Positions 1-6,226 of a stretch of 9,308 nt of DNA are shown piece after piece. Made by a program: the position numbers and the translations under genes. Below the pieces are notes generated by a model. That model ran no database searches and had not been told where the DNA came from. It worked only from the letters and a program-made list of their open reading frames with translations. The stretch is from CAYGTK01 sp964352775 (GTDB lineage Bacteria; Bacteroidota; Bacteroidia; Chitinophagales; CAIOSU01), in assembly GCA_964352775.1 (NCBI GenBank), contig CAYGTK010000171.1, forward strand, positions 1-9,308, written 5' to 3'. The first letter of the stretch is position 1, and each line of letters opens with the position of its first letter.

Positions 1-457
1 AGCCAACAGAATGGTAGGTTTCTATCCACTCTTCTTGTTTGTCAAGATCTTTAGGTTTGAGGGAGTCTTGTTTATTGAAAACGATATGTGCAGGAATGTG
101 ATACGCTTCGGCTGTCAATAAAAACCGATCGATAAACCCAGAAGATGTTCTCGGTTTATTGATGGTTGCCACCAATATGGCTTGATCAATATTAGAAGCA
201 ATTATGTGTCTTGCGTGTTCGTGTTTTGGCGATCGCCTAACGATATAATTTTTCCTTTCTTCTATTTCAGAAATAACAGAGCCTTCCTGTTCCTCATCAA
301 GTTGTACCGTCACTCTATCGCCTACCGCTATAGGGTTGGTATACTTTGAGTCGGTTAATCGAAATTTGCCTTTTAGTCGGCATTCTATTTGAGTGCCCGT
401 GTCTAACTCTACTGTGTACCAGCTACCTGTGCTTCTTAATACTACTCCTTTCGCCAC
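1..457 (-). CDS. rsgA: Ribosome small-subunit-dependent GTPase A, N-terminal part (partial, runs off left edge)
   Basis: RsgA (YjeQ) is a circularly permuted GTPase that acts in late maturation of the 30S ribosomal subunit in the cytoplasm. The 152 visible residues begin MAKGVVLRSTGSWYTV, which is the typical start of the N-terminal OB-fold, and this domain runs to about residue 70 (including the AVGDRV turn at 45-50). The GTPase domain follows: the segment IDQAILVATINKP (90-102) leads to the G4 motif NKQD at 128-131. In this family G4 comes before G1-G3, so those motifs lie outside the window. The start is GTG at 457, one base after the stop of the upstream synthase gene and preceded by GAGG. 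The only nearby ATG is out of frame and closes at once. The tight spacing implies co-transcription, and probably translational coupling, with the gene upstream. The identification is secure, but only the N-terminal part can be judged. Confidence 0.93.
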   Translation of the reverse strand, partial: MAKGVVLRSTGSWYTVELDTGTQIECRLKGKFRLTDSKYTNPIAVGDRVTVQLDEEQEGSVISEIEERKNYIVRRSPKHEHARHIIASNIDQAILVATINKPRTSSGFIDRFLLTAEAYHIPAHIVFNKQDSLKPKDLDKQEEWIETYHSVG

Positions 458-458
458 T

Positions 459-1205
459 TTATACCTCTTCGTTTACCTCATTCAATTGATAGATAGCATC
501 TGCTATTTCCTTTATAAGATCGGGGTTCTTTTCTGCTGCATTTCCCACCACAATAATGTCTGCCCCTGCTTTAGATAATTGTTGAGCCACTTCAGCTGAT
601 CGTATACCACCACCAACAAATAATGGGGTCTTAATACTATCCTTAACCTGTTTCACCATTTCTTCGGAAACGGTTCTTTTAGCTCCGCTTCCAGCTTCTA
701 AATAGATACATCTTAGTCCAAGTTGAGTTCCAGCCAAGGCTGTGGCAACCGCAATTTCAGGCTTATCTGCTGGTATAGGGAGGGTGTTAGATATATAATT
801 CACCGCCGTAGACTTTCCTCCATCCACTAGCATATAGCCAGTAGGAATGATCTCTAAACCACTATTGTGAAGTTGGAACGCAGCCTCTACCTGCTTACCT
901 ATAAGCAGATCAGCATTTCGTCCTGATATAAGTGACAGCAATAGAATGCCATCGGCATAACTAGAAATTTGTCTAGTACCACCAGGAAATAAAATGACAG
1001 GAATACTGCTATTCTCTTTCAAGAAAAGAACTGTGTTATCTAGCTGTGTATCATTCTGCAAAAGACTGCCGCCTATCAGAAACATGTCTATTTCCGATCG
1101 AGAAGCCACTTCAATAGTATGCAACAGGCTTTGCTCATTCACCTTGTCAGGGTCAATGAGTATGGCGCATTTCTTTTGCCCATTATTCAGTAAGTGTTTT
1201 ATCAT
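459..1205 (-). CDS. pcrB: Geranylgeranylglyceryl/heptaprenylglyceryl phosphate synthase (GGGPS/PcrB family)
   Basis: This TIM-barrel prenyltransferase joins a long prenyl diphosphate to glycerol-1-phosphate by an ether bond, the first committed step of archaeal-type lipids. Homologues occur in Bacteroidota. Numbering from ATG 1205 (248 aa), the motifs are LIDPDK at 16-21, IGGS at 44-47, LFPGG near 72-76, PTGYMLVDGGKS near 121-132, YLEAGSGA at 168-175, GGGIRS at 198-203 and VGNAAEKN at 220-227. The GGGIRS and VGN loops are the phosphate-binding ends of the barrel. The reading frame stays open to a TTG at 1220 and a GTG at 1211. I prefer ATG 1205 because a TAGCTTTG promoter box (1218-1225) overlaps the TTG start, and because family members begin close to this point. 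It is followed after one base by rsgA. The length is normal and no key motif is missing. Prenyl length (C20 or C35) cannot be read by eye; Bacteroidota enzymes are generally grouped with the geranylgeranyl type. The family call is firm, the substrate less so. Confidence 0.9.
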   Translation of the reverse strand: MIKHLLNNGQKKCAILIDPDKVNEQSLLHTIEVASRSEIDMFLIGGSLLQNDTQLDNTVLFLKENSSIPVILFPGGTRQISSYADGILLLSLISGRNADLLIGKQVEAAFQLHNSGLEIIPTGYMLVDGGKSTAVNYISNTLPIPADKPEIAVATALAGTQLGLRCIYLEAGSGAKRTVSEEMVKQVKDSIKTPLFVGGGIRSAEVAQQLSKAGADIIVVGNAAEKNPDLIKEIADAIYQLNEVNEEV

Positions 1206-1217
1206 CTTCACGTTTAG

Positions 1218-1225
1218 CAAAGCTA
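1218..1225 (-). promoter_or_regulatory. Candidate -7 box (TAGCTTTG) for the pcrB-rsgA pair
   Basis: Read on the minus strand, TAGCTTTG is an exact match to the Bacteroidota -7 consensus TAnnTTTG, and it ends 12 bases before ATG 1205. No convincing -33 TTTG is visible at the usual distance. The box lies inside a 6-bp inverted repeat (TTTAGC 1213-1218, GCTAAA 1222-1227), which could be a small operator or chance. Confidence 0.5.
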
Positions 1226-1246
1226 AAGAATTAGTACTACGTGCAG

Positions 1247-1254
1247 TATCTTTA
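1247..1254 (+). promoter_or_regulatory. Candidate -7 box (TATCTTTA) for the DUF2314-like gene
   Basis: TATCTTTA matches seven of eight positions allowed by TAnnTTTG and ends only four bases before ATG 1259. A transcript starting at the normal distance would therefore have almost no leader. No clear -33 element is visible. The box faces away from the pcrB promoter, so the 1206-1258 gap is a compact divergent promoter region. Confidence 0.4.
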
Positions 1255-1258
1255 CCTC

Positions 1259-1768
1259 ATGGCTAAACTCGATAGACCCTTAAAGTTCTTTTTAATAGCT
1301 ACTGGGGTGTTCACCTTACTTATTGGTAGTGTTGTTATTTTCTCCCTTCAGCAAATTCCCGATCAAGTATATGTAAGCGATAACGACCCCTTAATGGTTC
1401 AAGCGGAAGACTTAGCAAGGGGTAGTTTTGATCGATTTCTAGAGCTAAGAAAAAAGCACCCTGAAAGTAGCTTTGTGAAGTTCAATACCCGTGATGGAGA
1501 TACTTGGGGTAATGTGCTTTTAGTTGACGGTCAATATATTAAGGTAGAGCGTAACGACATACCAATGGACCCTTACAAACAAATACAAGTACAGTTCGAC
1601 CTTTCCTTACCAGAAGTAGAAGATTGGTTGGTTGAATTAGAGGATGGTAAGGTATATGGCGGTTTCACCTCGCAGGTGGTTTTGCATTACGAAAAGAAAC
1701 AACAGGGCGATAGTGATAGGATAGACTCTCTTTTAGCGCTTTTTCAAGACAAGCATATCGGTCTTTAG
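1259..1768 (+). CDS. Membrane-anchored DUF2314-like protein
   Basis: This is a 169-residue protein of unknown function. A lysine- and arginine-containing N-terminus is followed by one hydrophobic helix (about 9-30), which should anchor it with the rest outside the cytoplasm. Residues about 41-142 resemble DUF2314 (YegJ-type): they open with DNDPLMVQAEDLA, have a central TWGNVLLVDGQYI stretch where the family has HxWV-type residues, and end with a DWLVELEDGKVYGGFT-like segment (about 122-137), the hallmark DW...DGK..GG[FY]T of that family. The C-terminal tail (about 145-169) is polar. ATG 1259 is preferred over an in-frame GTG at 1241, because the latter would place the promoter box TATCTTTA inside the gene. 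The family match is from memory of the pattern and is moderate. No enzymatic role can be assigned. Confidence 0.75.
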   Translation: MAKLDRPLKFFLIATGVFTLLIGSVVIFSLQQIPDQVYVSDNDPLMVQAEDLARGSFDRFLELRKKHPESSFVKFNTRDGDTWGNVLLVDGQYIKVERNDIPMDPYKQIQVQFDLSLPEVEDWLVELEDGKVYGGFTSQVVLHYEKKQQGDSDRIDSLLALFQDKHIGL

Positions 1769-1784
1769 GCATTACAATTATTTC

Positions 1785-1792
1785 TACCTTTA
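1785..1792 (+). promoter_or_regulatory. Candidate -7 box (TACCTTTA) ahead of the lipoprotein gene at 1821
   Basis: TACCTTTA is one base from TAnnTTTG and lies 28 bases before ATG 1821, in the 52-base gap after the DUF2314-like gene. A weak TTTA at 1764-1767 sits 17 bases upstream and could act as the -33 part. This would start the three-gene overlapping unit 1821-3422. Confidence 0.4.
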
Positions 1793-1820
1793 GCTCATTA
1801 CAAAACTCATATCAACTAAC

Positions 1821-2330
1821 ATGACATCATTAGTAAGAACACTTGTTATCCTATTTTTTGCCGTAAGTATATTTTCAGGCTGTAGCCCAGTAGGCGATTC
1901 ACCAGAAAAAGTAGCGGAAAAATTCTTGACTGCGCTTAACAATGAAGATTGGGAAACTGCCGAAAAATACAGCACAAAAGGAACTCATAAATTACTAGAC
2001 ATGCTAGAAAGCTTTGCAGCTATGGCTGATGAAGAGGGTGCGCCTGAAAGAGAAAAAAACGACTTTAAAATGGAAGGTTGTAAGGAAGATGGTGATGCAG
2101 CCACTTGCATGTATTGCTGTAATGAAGAAGGAGGAAGCGACGAAGTACCATTACTTAAAGTAGATGGAGAGTGGAAGGTGAATATGGTTAAGGAACAATC
2201 GATGAGCGATGCTATGGATGATGTATTGAAAGAAATGGAGCAGGGGGAAGAGGAAATGGGAGAAGAAATGGAAGAGATGGGAGAATTGATAGAAGAACTA
2301 GGTACTGTACTTGAAGATATTAAGCCATAA
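1821..2330 (+). CDS. DUF4878-like lipoprotein with acidic C-terminal tail
   Basis: This 169-residue protein has a lipoprotein signal peptide: a hydrophobic stretch at 5-19 and lipobox FSGC, with the lipidated Cys at 21. The segment SPEKVAEKFLTALNNEDWETAEKYST (27-52) is typical of the DUF4878/NTF2-like lipoproteins common in Bacteroidota, and LLKVDGEWKV (111-120) is the usual closing strand. Between them is a cysteine cluster (Cys87, 96, 99, 100), which is not needed for that fold and could form disulfides or bind a metal. From about 134 to the end the protein is an acidic helix rich in Glu and Met (GEEEMGEEMEEMG), probably a charged amphipathic or coiled segment. The stop overlaps the start of the next gene by 20 bases. 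The cell-envelope location is well supported; the function is unknown. Confidence 0.85.
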   Translation: MTSLVRTLVILFFAVSIFSGCSPVGDSPEKVAEKFLTALNNEDWETAEKYSTKGTHKLLDMLESFAAMADEEGAPEREKNDFKMEGCKEDGDAATCMYCCNEEGGSDEVPLLKVDGEWKVNMVKEQSMSDAMDDVLKEMEQGEEEMGEEMEEMGELIEELGTVLEDIKP

Positions 2331-2955
2331 GGTTTCCTTTTTTGTTGGGGTACTGTTAGTTACCTTTTGCCTAACAGATTGCAATAACCATTCTGAAGGA
2401 AAGAGTTATTCTAAGAAAACTTACCAATTAGAAGATATAGAGATCGCCCGCCTACAAGCGGGTGATCTTATTTTACGCAGGGGCTATGGTATGTTGAGCG
2501 ACGGCATAGCGAAAGTGCTTCAGGGGAAATATAAGGTCACACATATTGGGGTGGTAGACTTTATTTATGGCGAACCTGTAGTATATCATGCTATTTCAAG
2601 AGATAATCAAGATGGAATTGTAGTTGATAAGCTTAACCGTTTTGTTGGTGACAGTTATCCCAACTCTATTTCTATAGTTCGGCTTAGGAGAGATAGCTTA
2701 ACTCGGAAACGATTTTTAGACCGAATAGGTTATTACCGAAAATTAGACCTGCCTTTTGATATGAGCTTTGATATCAGGACTAAAAAAGAGGTTTATTGTA
2801 CGGAACTAGTGAGAAATGCGTTAATGGATGCTACAGGCCAAGACTATTTTACCGATAGAGTAGAAATACTGGATAAAGAACTATTACGTTTTGATCCTGT
2901 TTTTGACACTGTACATTTTGAAATGATAATATTCCCTGAAAAGAAATCGAACTGA
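2311..2955 (+). CDS. YiiX/YebB-like NlpC/P60-superfamily cysteine peptidase or amidase, secreted
   Basis: This 214-residue protein belongs to the permuted papain-like group of YiiX/YebB proteins (peptidase family C92). The signs are AGDLILRRGYG (50-60) with the LSDGIAKVL stretch, the catalytic His region THIGVV (His78), a LNRFVG helix near 108-113, and the catalytic Cys region VYCTELVRNA (Cys163). Members are thought to cut amide or ester bonds in envelope molecules, but substrates are generally unknown. The only start that includes the signal peptide is TTG 2311, giving a basic N-terminus, a hydrophobic core (9-20) and LTDC at 21-24. Asp just before Cys24 is unusual for a lipobox, so lipidation is uncertain and ordinary export is possible. 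The start lies 20 bases inside the previous gene, and the stop overlaps the next ATG (TGATG), so translation is probably coupled. Confidence 0.8.
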   Translation: MKILSHKVSFFVGVLLVTFCLTDCNNHSEGKSYSKKTYQLEDIEIARLQAGDLILRRGYGMLSDGIAKVLQGKYKVTHIGVVDFIYGEPVVYHAISRDNQDGIVVDKLNRFVGDSYPNSISIVRLRRDSLTRKRFLDRIGYYRKLDLPFDMSFDIRTKKEVYCTELVRNALMDATGQDYFTDRVEILDKELLRFDPVFDTVHFEMIIFPEKKSN

Positions 2956-3422
2956 TGACGGAGAAAGAGAAAGAACTTATAATGAAAAATGTGCTGGAGA
3001 ATATGCTTCCACTACATAAATTCATTGGGGTAAAAGTGCTGGAGATAGGGGAGGGCATTGCAAAACTTCACTTTCCGTACCGTGAAGAAATGATAGGAGA
3101 CCCTGTAGCTCGTGCTATTCATGGGGGTATAATAGCAATGGCTTTAGATTCAGCAGGTGGCGCGGCAGGCTTAACCACATTGACTTCTTTTGAAGATAAA
3201 CTATCTACAATTGACCTAAGGATAGACTATTTAAGACCAGGTAAACCAGAAGATATAATAGCAGAGGCTAAAATAGTGCGAAGTGGGAATAGGATAATAG
3301 TAATACAGATGTGGGCTTACCACGGTACTAAAGATTATTTGATAGCGGAAGGAAAGGGGGTGTTTAACGTGAGAAGAAAGAAAGATAAAGAGTTAGAAGC
3401 GGCAGCCAACTCGACAAAATAG
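2955..3422 (+). CDS. PaaI-type hotdog-fold acyl-CoA thioesterase
   Basis: This is a 155-residue single hotdog domain of the PaaI/4HBT group, which hydrolyses acyl- or phenylacetyl-type CoA thioesters in the cytoplasm. The helix motif HGGIIAMALDSAGG (56-69) contains the family HGG signature and an acidic residue (Asp65) in the place used for catalysis by PaaI-like enzymes. TIDLRIDYLRPG (85-96) is the characteristic strand after it, and the last strand is IAEGKGVFNVR (130-140). The C-terminal 15 residues are a charged tail. ATG 2955 overlaps the preceding stop by one base. Pairing with a secreted YiiX-like hydrolase does not suggest a shared pathway, so the physiological acyl-CoA is unknown. 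The family is secure, the substrate is not. Confidence 0.88.
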   Translation: MTEKEKELIMKNVLENMLPLHKFIGVKVLEIGEGIAKLHFPYREEMIGDPVARAIHGGIIAMALDSAGGAAGLTTLTSFEDKLSTIDLRIDYLRPGKPEDIIAEAKIVRSGNRIIVIQMWAYHGTKDYLIAEGKGVFNVRRKKDKELEAAANSTK

Positions 3423-3456
3423 CAGCAATTTTCAATAGCGATGGCCGAAAAGTCGG

Positions 3457-3464
3457 TACATTTG
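3457..3464 (+). promoter_or_regulatory. Candidate -7 box (TACATTTG) for the M3 peptidase gene
   Basis: TACATTTG matches TAnnTTTG exactly and lies 35 bases before ATG 3500, in the 77-base gap after the thioesterase gene. A clear -33 TTTG is not visible. It supports a separate transcription start for the peptidase and membrane-protein pair. Confidence 0.5.
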
Positions 3465-3499
3465 CGCCACAAATAGCGAACATACTTTAAGAATACGAT

Positions 3500-5197
3500 A
3501 TGCCTAAGTTCTCTGATATCACTTATAAACGCCCCGATCTTGATAAGATAGAGGAGCAATTCAATACTCAACTAAAGCTGTTTAAGAGTGCATCATCTGC
3601 AGATGACCAGAATGCAGTTTTGAAGGAGATAAACGCTATACGGAATAGTTTCATGACGCATAGTCAAGTGGCACATATACGTAACACAATTGACACCAGA
3701 GATGAATTTTACGATAAAGAACAGGCATATTTTGATCAGAATGAGCCACGCTATCAGGCTTTGGTGCATAAGCTTTATCAATTACTAGTTGATTCTCCAT
3801 ACCGAACGGAACTAGAAGCAAAATGGGGAGGCCAGTTGTTTGCAATTGCAGAAGCTTCTTTAAAGAGTTTCTCTCCTGAGATAATAGGAGATCTTCAGCG
3901 TGAGAATGAGCTAAAAACCCAGTATACTAAGTTAGTTAGCTCAGCTAAGATCATGTTTGATGGGGAAGAATGCACCATGGCTGAACTTACCCCCTTTGAG
4001 CAATCTGCTGATAGAGAAGTAAGAAAACGTGCAAGTGCTGCGAAATTCGGTTTCTTGGCCGAACATGAAGACGAATTCGATGCTATTTATGATGAACTAG
4101 TTAAGGTTCGTGATGGAATGGCAAAAAAACTGGGCTTTGAGAACTTTGTTAGTTTTGGCTACGCACGATTAACTAGAACTGATTACGACGCTGAAAAGGT
4201 AGCTTACTACCGTGAGCAGATCCGCAAGTATGTTGTGCCTGTAGCTACCAAAATGCGTGAGCGTCAACGCGTGCGTTTAGGGTTAGATACACTTAGATTT
4301 TACGATGAGAATATCAATTTTAAAGACGGTAACGCTAAGCCACAGGGAAGTGCAGATTGGATAGTAGCTCATGGCGAGAGTATGTATCGTGAGCTTTCTC
4401 CAGAAACGGGAGAGTTCTTCGATTTTATGATAGAGAATGAAATGATGGACCTAGAGGCCAAAAAAGGTAAAGCACCTGGTGGTTACTGTACCTTCATCAA
4501 CGAGATGAAGTCGCCGTATATCTTCTCTAACTTCAACGGAACATCTGGTGATATTGATGTGCTTACGCACGAAGCTGGTCATGCTTTTCAGGTATACATG
4601 AGCCGTGATTACGAAGTGCCAGAGTATAACTGGCCTACCTACGAGGCTTGCGAGATACACTCTATGAGTATGGAATTCTTTACTTGGCCGTGGATGAAAT
4701 TATTCTTCAACGGACAAACAGATAAATATCAGTATACGCATCTTGGCGGTTCATTATTATTCTTGCCATATGGTGTTTCAGTAGATGAATTCCAGCATTG
4801 GGTGTATGAGAACCCAACTGCAACTGCTAAAGAGCGAAAGCAGCAATGGCGAGTTATTGAGAAGAAATACCTTCCACATCGTAATTATGAAGGAAATGAT
4901 TATTTAGAAGGTGGAGGCTATTGGCATAAGCAGGCTCATATTTTCCATATGCCTTTCTATTACATTGATTATACATTAGCACAAGTATGTGCCTTTCAGT
5001 TCTGGAGTAAAGCGAATACCGACCAAAGCTCTGCGTGGGCTGATTACGTTAGGTTATGCAAAGCGGGCGGCAGTAAAGCATTCCTAGATCTTGTTGATCT
5101 TGCTGGACTGAAGTCGCCATTTGAACAGGAATGTGTTCCCGAGGTTATTGAAGAGGTAGACTGCTGGCTAGAAGCGGTGGACGATACGCAACTATGA
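3500..5197 (+). CDS. M3-family zinc oligoendopeptidase (PepF-like)
   Basis: This 565-residue metallopeptidase of family M3 (thimet oligopeptidase/PepF group) normally cleaves short peptides in the cytoplasm. The zinc motif is HEAGH at 357-361 (His357 and His361 ligands, Glu358 catalytic). The third ligand is probably Glu385 in EIHSMSME, 28 residues after His357, close to the spacing known for M3 enzymes. A conserved GGG-Y-W segment and HIFHMPFYYIDYTLAQ near the C-terminus supply the His and Tyr residues that bind substrate in this family. The long helical N-terminal part (1 to about 200) covers the channel. There is no signal peptide. The length fits the PepF-like M3 members and no active-site residue is missing. 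The last codons overlap the next gene's start as ATGA. The family is certain; peptide preference and cellular role are not. Confidence 0.93.
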   Translation: MPKFSDITYKRPDLDKIEEQFNTQLKLFKSASSADDQNAVLKEINAIRNSFMTHSQVAHIRNTIDTRDEFYDKEQAYFDQNEPRYQALVHKLYQLLVDSPYRTELEAKWGGQLFAIAEASLKSFSPEIIGDLQRENELKTQYTKLVSSAKIMFDGEECTMAELTPFEQSADREVRKRASAAKFGFLAEHEDEFDAIYDELVKVRDGMAKKLGFENFVSFGYARLTRTDYDAEKVAYYREQIRKYVVPVATKMRERQRVRLGLDTLRFYDENINFKDGNAKPQGSADWIVAHGESMYRELSPETGEFFDFMIENEMMDLEAKKGKAPGGYCTFINEMKSPYIFSNFNGTSGDIDVLTHEAGHAFQVYMSRDYEVPEYNWPTYEACEIHSMSMEFFTWPWMKLFFNGQTDKYQYTHLGGSLLFLPYGVSVDEFQHWVYENPTATAKERKQQWRVIEKKYLPHRNYEGNDYLEGGGYWHKQAHIFHMPFYYIDYTLAQVCAFQFWSKANTDQSSAWADYVRLCKAGGSKAFLDLVDLAGLKSPFEQECVPEVIEEVDCWLEAVDDTQL

Positions 5198-5664
5198 ACA
5201 AACAAGGGCAGCTAAGCTTAGTTAACGAACTTCTATGGTTTCTTATAGCGGTTATTGTAATTACAATGGTGCTATTCCCTCTAGTAGAATTGATAAAGGG
5301 TGGCTATTTAGCATTCAATAGTTTTTTAGTGTTTATCACGGTAATGTACTTTCGCTTTGCACTAAATGGGAAGTCGGTTTTTTACCTACAGAAAAACCCT
5401 GTGATCTATGCCTTTACCCTCCTAAATCTTGTGTTTCTAGGTACCTTTTTTGTTCAGTTTCAAGAATACCTTTACCAAATAGATAATTATGTGCTAACCT
5501 TCTTTCTTGCAGATGGAATGGAGCTGGACTCCGAAAAGGTAACCTCACTATTTCGGTACTTTAAAACAGAATTCCTCTTTTTTTCAGTTACATCAGTATT
5601 AATGACGTTTGCCTTCCAATTCCGCCTGATAAAGCAATTATGGAAAACGTTAGCTAAGAATTAA
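5194..5664 (+). CDS. Small integral membrane protein with four predicted helices, coupled to the M3 peptidase
   Basis: I do not recognise this 156-residue protein. It has four hydrophobic stretches, at about 13-33, 36-56, 69-89 and 127-146. A more polar stretch lies between helices three and four (about 90-126, with acidic residues near 107-114). The C-terminus is basic (about 144-155), which suggests a cytoplasmic end. There are no cysteines or clear catalytic motifs. Its ATG overlaps the peptidase stop in an ATGA junction, so translation by re-initiation is likely and the two are made together. A function linked to the peptidase is only an inference from that junction. The nine-base gap to the next gene suggests one transcript. 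Confidence 0.8.
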   Translation: MNKQGQLSLVNELLWFLIAVIVITMVLFPLVELIKGGYLAFNSFLVFITVMYFRFALNGKSVFYLQKNPVIYAFTLLNLVFLGTFFVQFQEYLYQIDNYVLTFFLADGMELDSEKVTSLFRYFKTEFLFFSVTSVLMTFAFQFRLIKQLWKTLAKN

Positions 5665-5673
5665 CTTAGGAAG

Positions 5674-6165
5674 ATGAGAGAATTGGTTTTTAAGATAAGT
5701 ATGGTAGTTTCTGTTTGTATGTTCCTATTAACAGGTTGCGATCCAAATAGAAAATGCGACAAGGCTAACTGCCCACCACAAACACAGTGTGTTCAGGGGC
5801 AATGTTTATGCCCTAATGGGCTTGAAGGCGAGTTTTGTGAAATACTTAGCTACGAAAAGTATTTGGGTACTTATCAAGTAAGCGAGAATTGCAATCCTGG
5901 TCAAGGTAGGCAGTATACCACTACTATAATAAAGCAGACATCAGATCTACAAACCATTACACTCACCAATATGCTGGGTTTAGGCTTAAGTGCAGAAGCT
6001 TTAGTTAGTGGCGATTTCCTTACTATTCCTAATCAACGACTTGGGGCCACCTCAATTCAAGGAGATGGGATTTTTAATGGAAACACCCAACGCATTGAGC
6101 TTCGCTACCAGCACGATTTCAATAATCAGTTGAATGAGTGCACTGCCTTGTTACTGAGGTTCTAA
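5674..6165 (+). CDS. Lipoprotein with one EGF-like domain
   Basis: This is a 163-residue secreted protein. Residues 7-20 are a hydrophobic signal core, and LTGC gives the lipidated Cys22. Six further cysteines (28, 33, 39, 44, 46, 55) follow with EGF-like spacing, including CLCPNGLEGEFC, the C-x-C-x(8)-C end of an EGF module. The rest (about 60-163) looks like a beta-rich domain (GTYQVSENC, TTTIIKQT, then QRIELRYQHDF and CTALLLRF), with two cysteines (Cys70 and one near the C-terminus) that may pair. This layout, a short EGF module followed by a lipocalin-like strand set, is seen in small Bacteroidota lipoproteins of unknown role. AGGA lies just upstream of ATG 5674, so the start is well placed. 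The gene ends 61 bases before the receptor gene. Its function is unknown. Confidence 0.85.
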   Translation: MRELVFKISMVVSVCMFLLTGCDPNRKCDKANCPPQTQCVQGQCLCPNGLEGEFCEILSYEKYLGTYQVSENCNPGQGRQYTTTIIKQTSDLQTITLTNMLGLGLSAEALVSGDFLTIPNQRLGATSIQGDGIFNGNTQRIELRYQHDFNNQLNECTALLLRF

Positions 6166-6177
6166 AAATTAAGATCC

Positions 6178-6200
6178 TTTTTGCAACACTGTTGCAAAAA
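6178..6200. promoter_or_regulatory. Perfect 23-bp palindromic operator, Zur/Nur-like
   Basis: The left arm TTTTTGCAACA (6178-6188), a central C (6189) and the right arm TGTTGCAAAAA (6190-6200) form a perfect inverted repeat. It also reads TTGCAA-N5-TTGCAA (6181-6197), the form I recall for the Streptomyces Nur box, and is close in style to other Fur-superfamily sites. The TTG at 6192-6194 is 20 bases ahead of the -7 box at 6215, so the right half-site may double as the -33 element. A bound repressor would then block the promoter. A hairpin terminator is less likely because no T-run follows on the plus strand. No regulator gene is in the window. Confidence 0.7.
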
Positions 6201-6214
6201 CAAATGATCCTTCC

Positions 6215-6222
6215 TACTTTTG
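6215..6222 (+). promoter_or_regulatory. Candidate -7 box (TACTTTTG) for the TonB-dependent receptor gene
   Basis: TACTTTTG matches TAnnTTTG exactly and ends four bases before GTG 6227. With the upstream TTG at 6192-6194 it makes a -33/-7 pair with a 20-base spacer. Transcription starting at the usual distance would give a leaderless or nearly leaderless message. Confidence 0.6.
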
Positions 6223-6226
6223 GGCA

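Noticed and set aside
393..578. Plus-strand hydrophobic open frame of 61 codons
   Set aside because: It covers the junction of two well supported minus-strand genes, and its hydrophobicity comes from the reverse complement of their codons.
1241..1258. Upstream GTG start for the DUF2314-like protein
   Set aside because: It would place the TATCTTTA promoter box within the coding region, and ATG 1259 gives a normal membrane-anchor N-terminus.
994..1266. Open frame on the plus strand opposite the synthase gene
   Set aside because: It is antisense to a gene with clear family motifs, and its protein has no recognisable pattern.
4451..4660. Minus-strand open frame inside the M3 peptidase gene
   Set aside because: It lies opposite the HEAGH-coding region and is explained as a shadow of that gene. 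Other antisense frames at 1790-1975, 2849-3058, 3335-3571, 3593-3845, 8538-8759 and 8919-9101 were rejected likewise.
6178..6200. Palindrome as an intrinsic terminator of the EGF-like lipoprotein gene
   Set aside because: A 10-bp stem with a 3-base loop is possible, but the sequence after it is CAAATGATCC rather than a T-run, and the fit to a repressor site is better.
6166..6226. Cobalamin riboswitch ahead of the receptor gene
   Set aside because: The gap is only 61 bases, too short for such a riboswitch, and no B12-box-like sequence is present.
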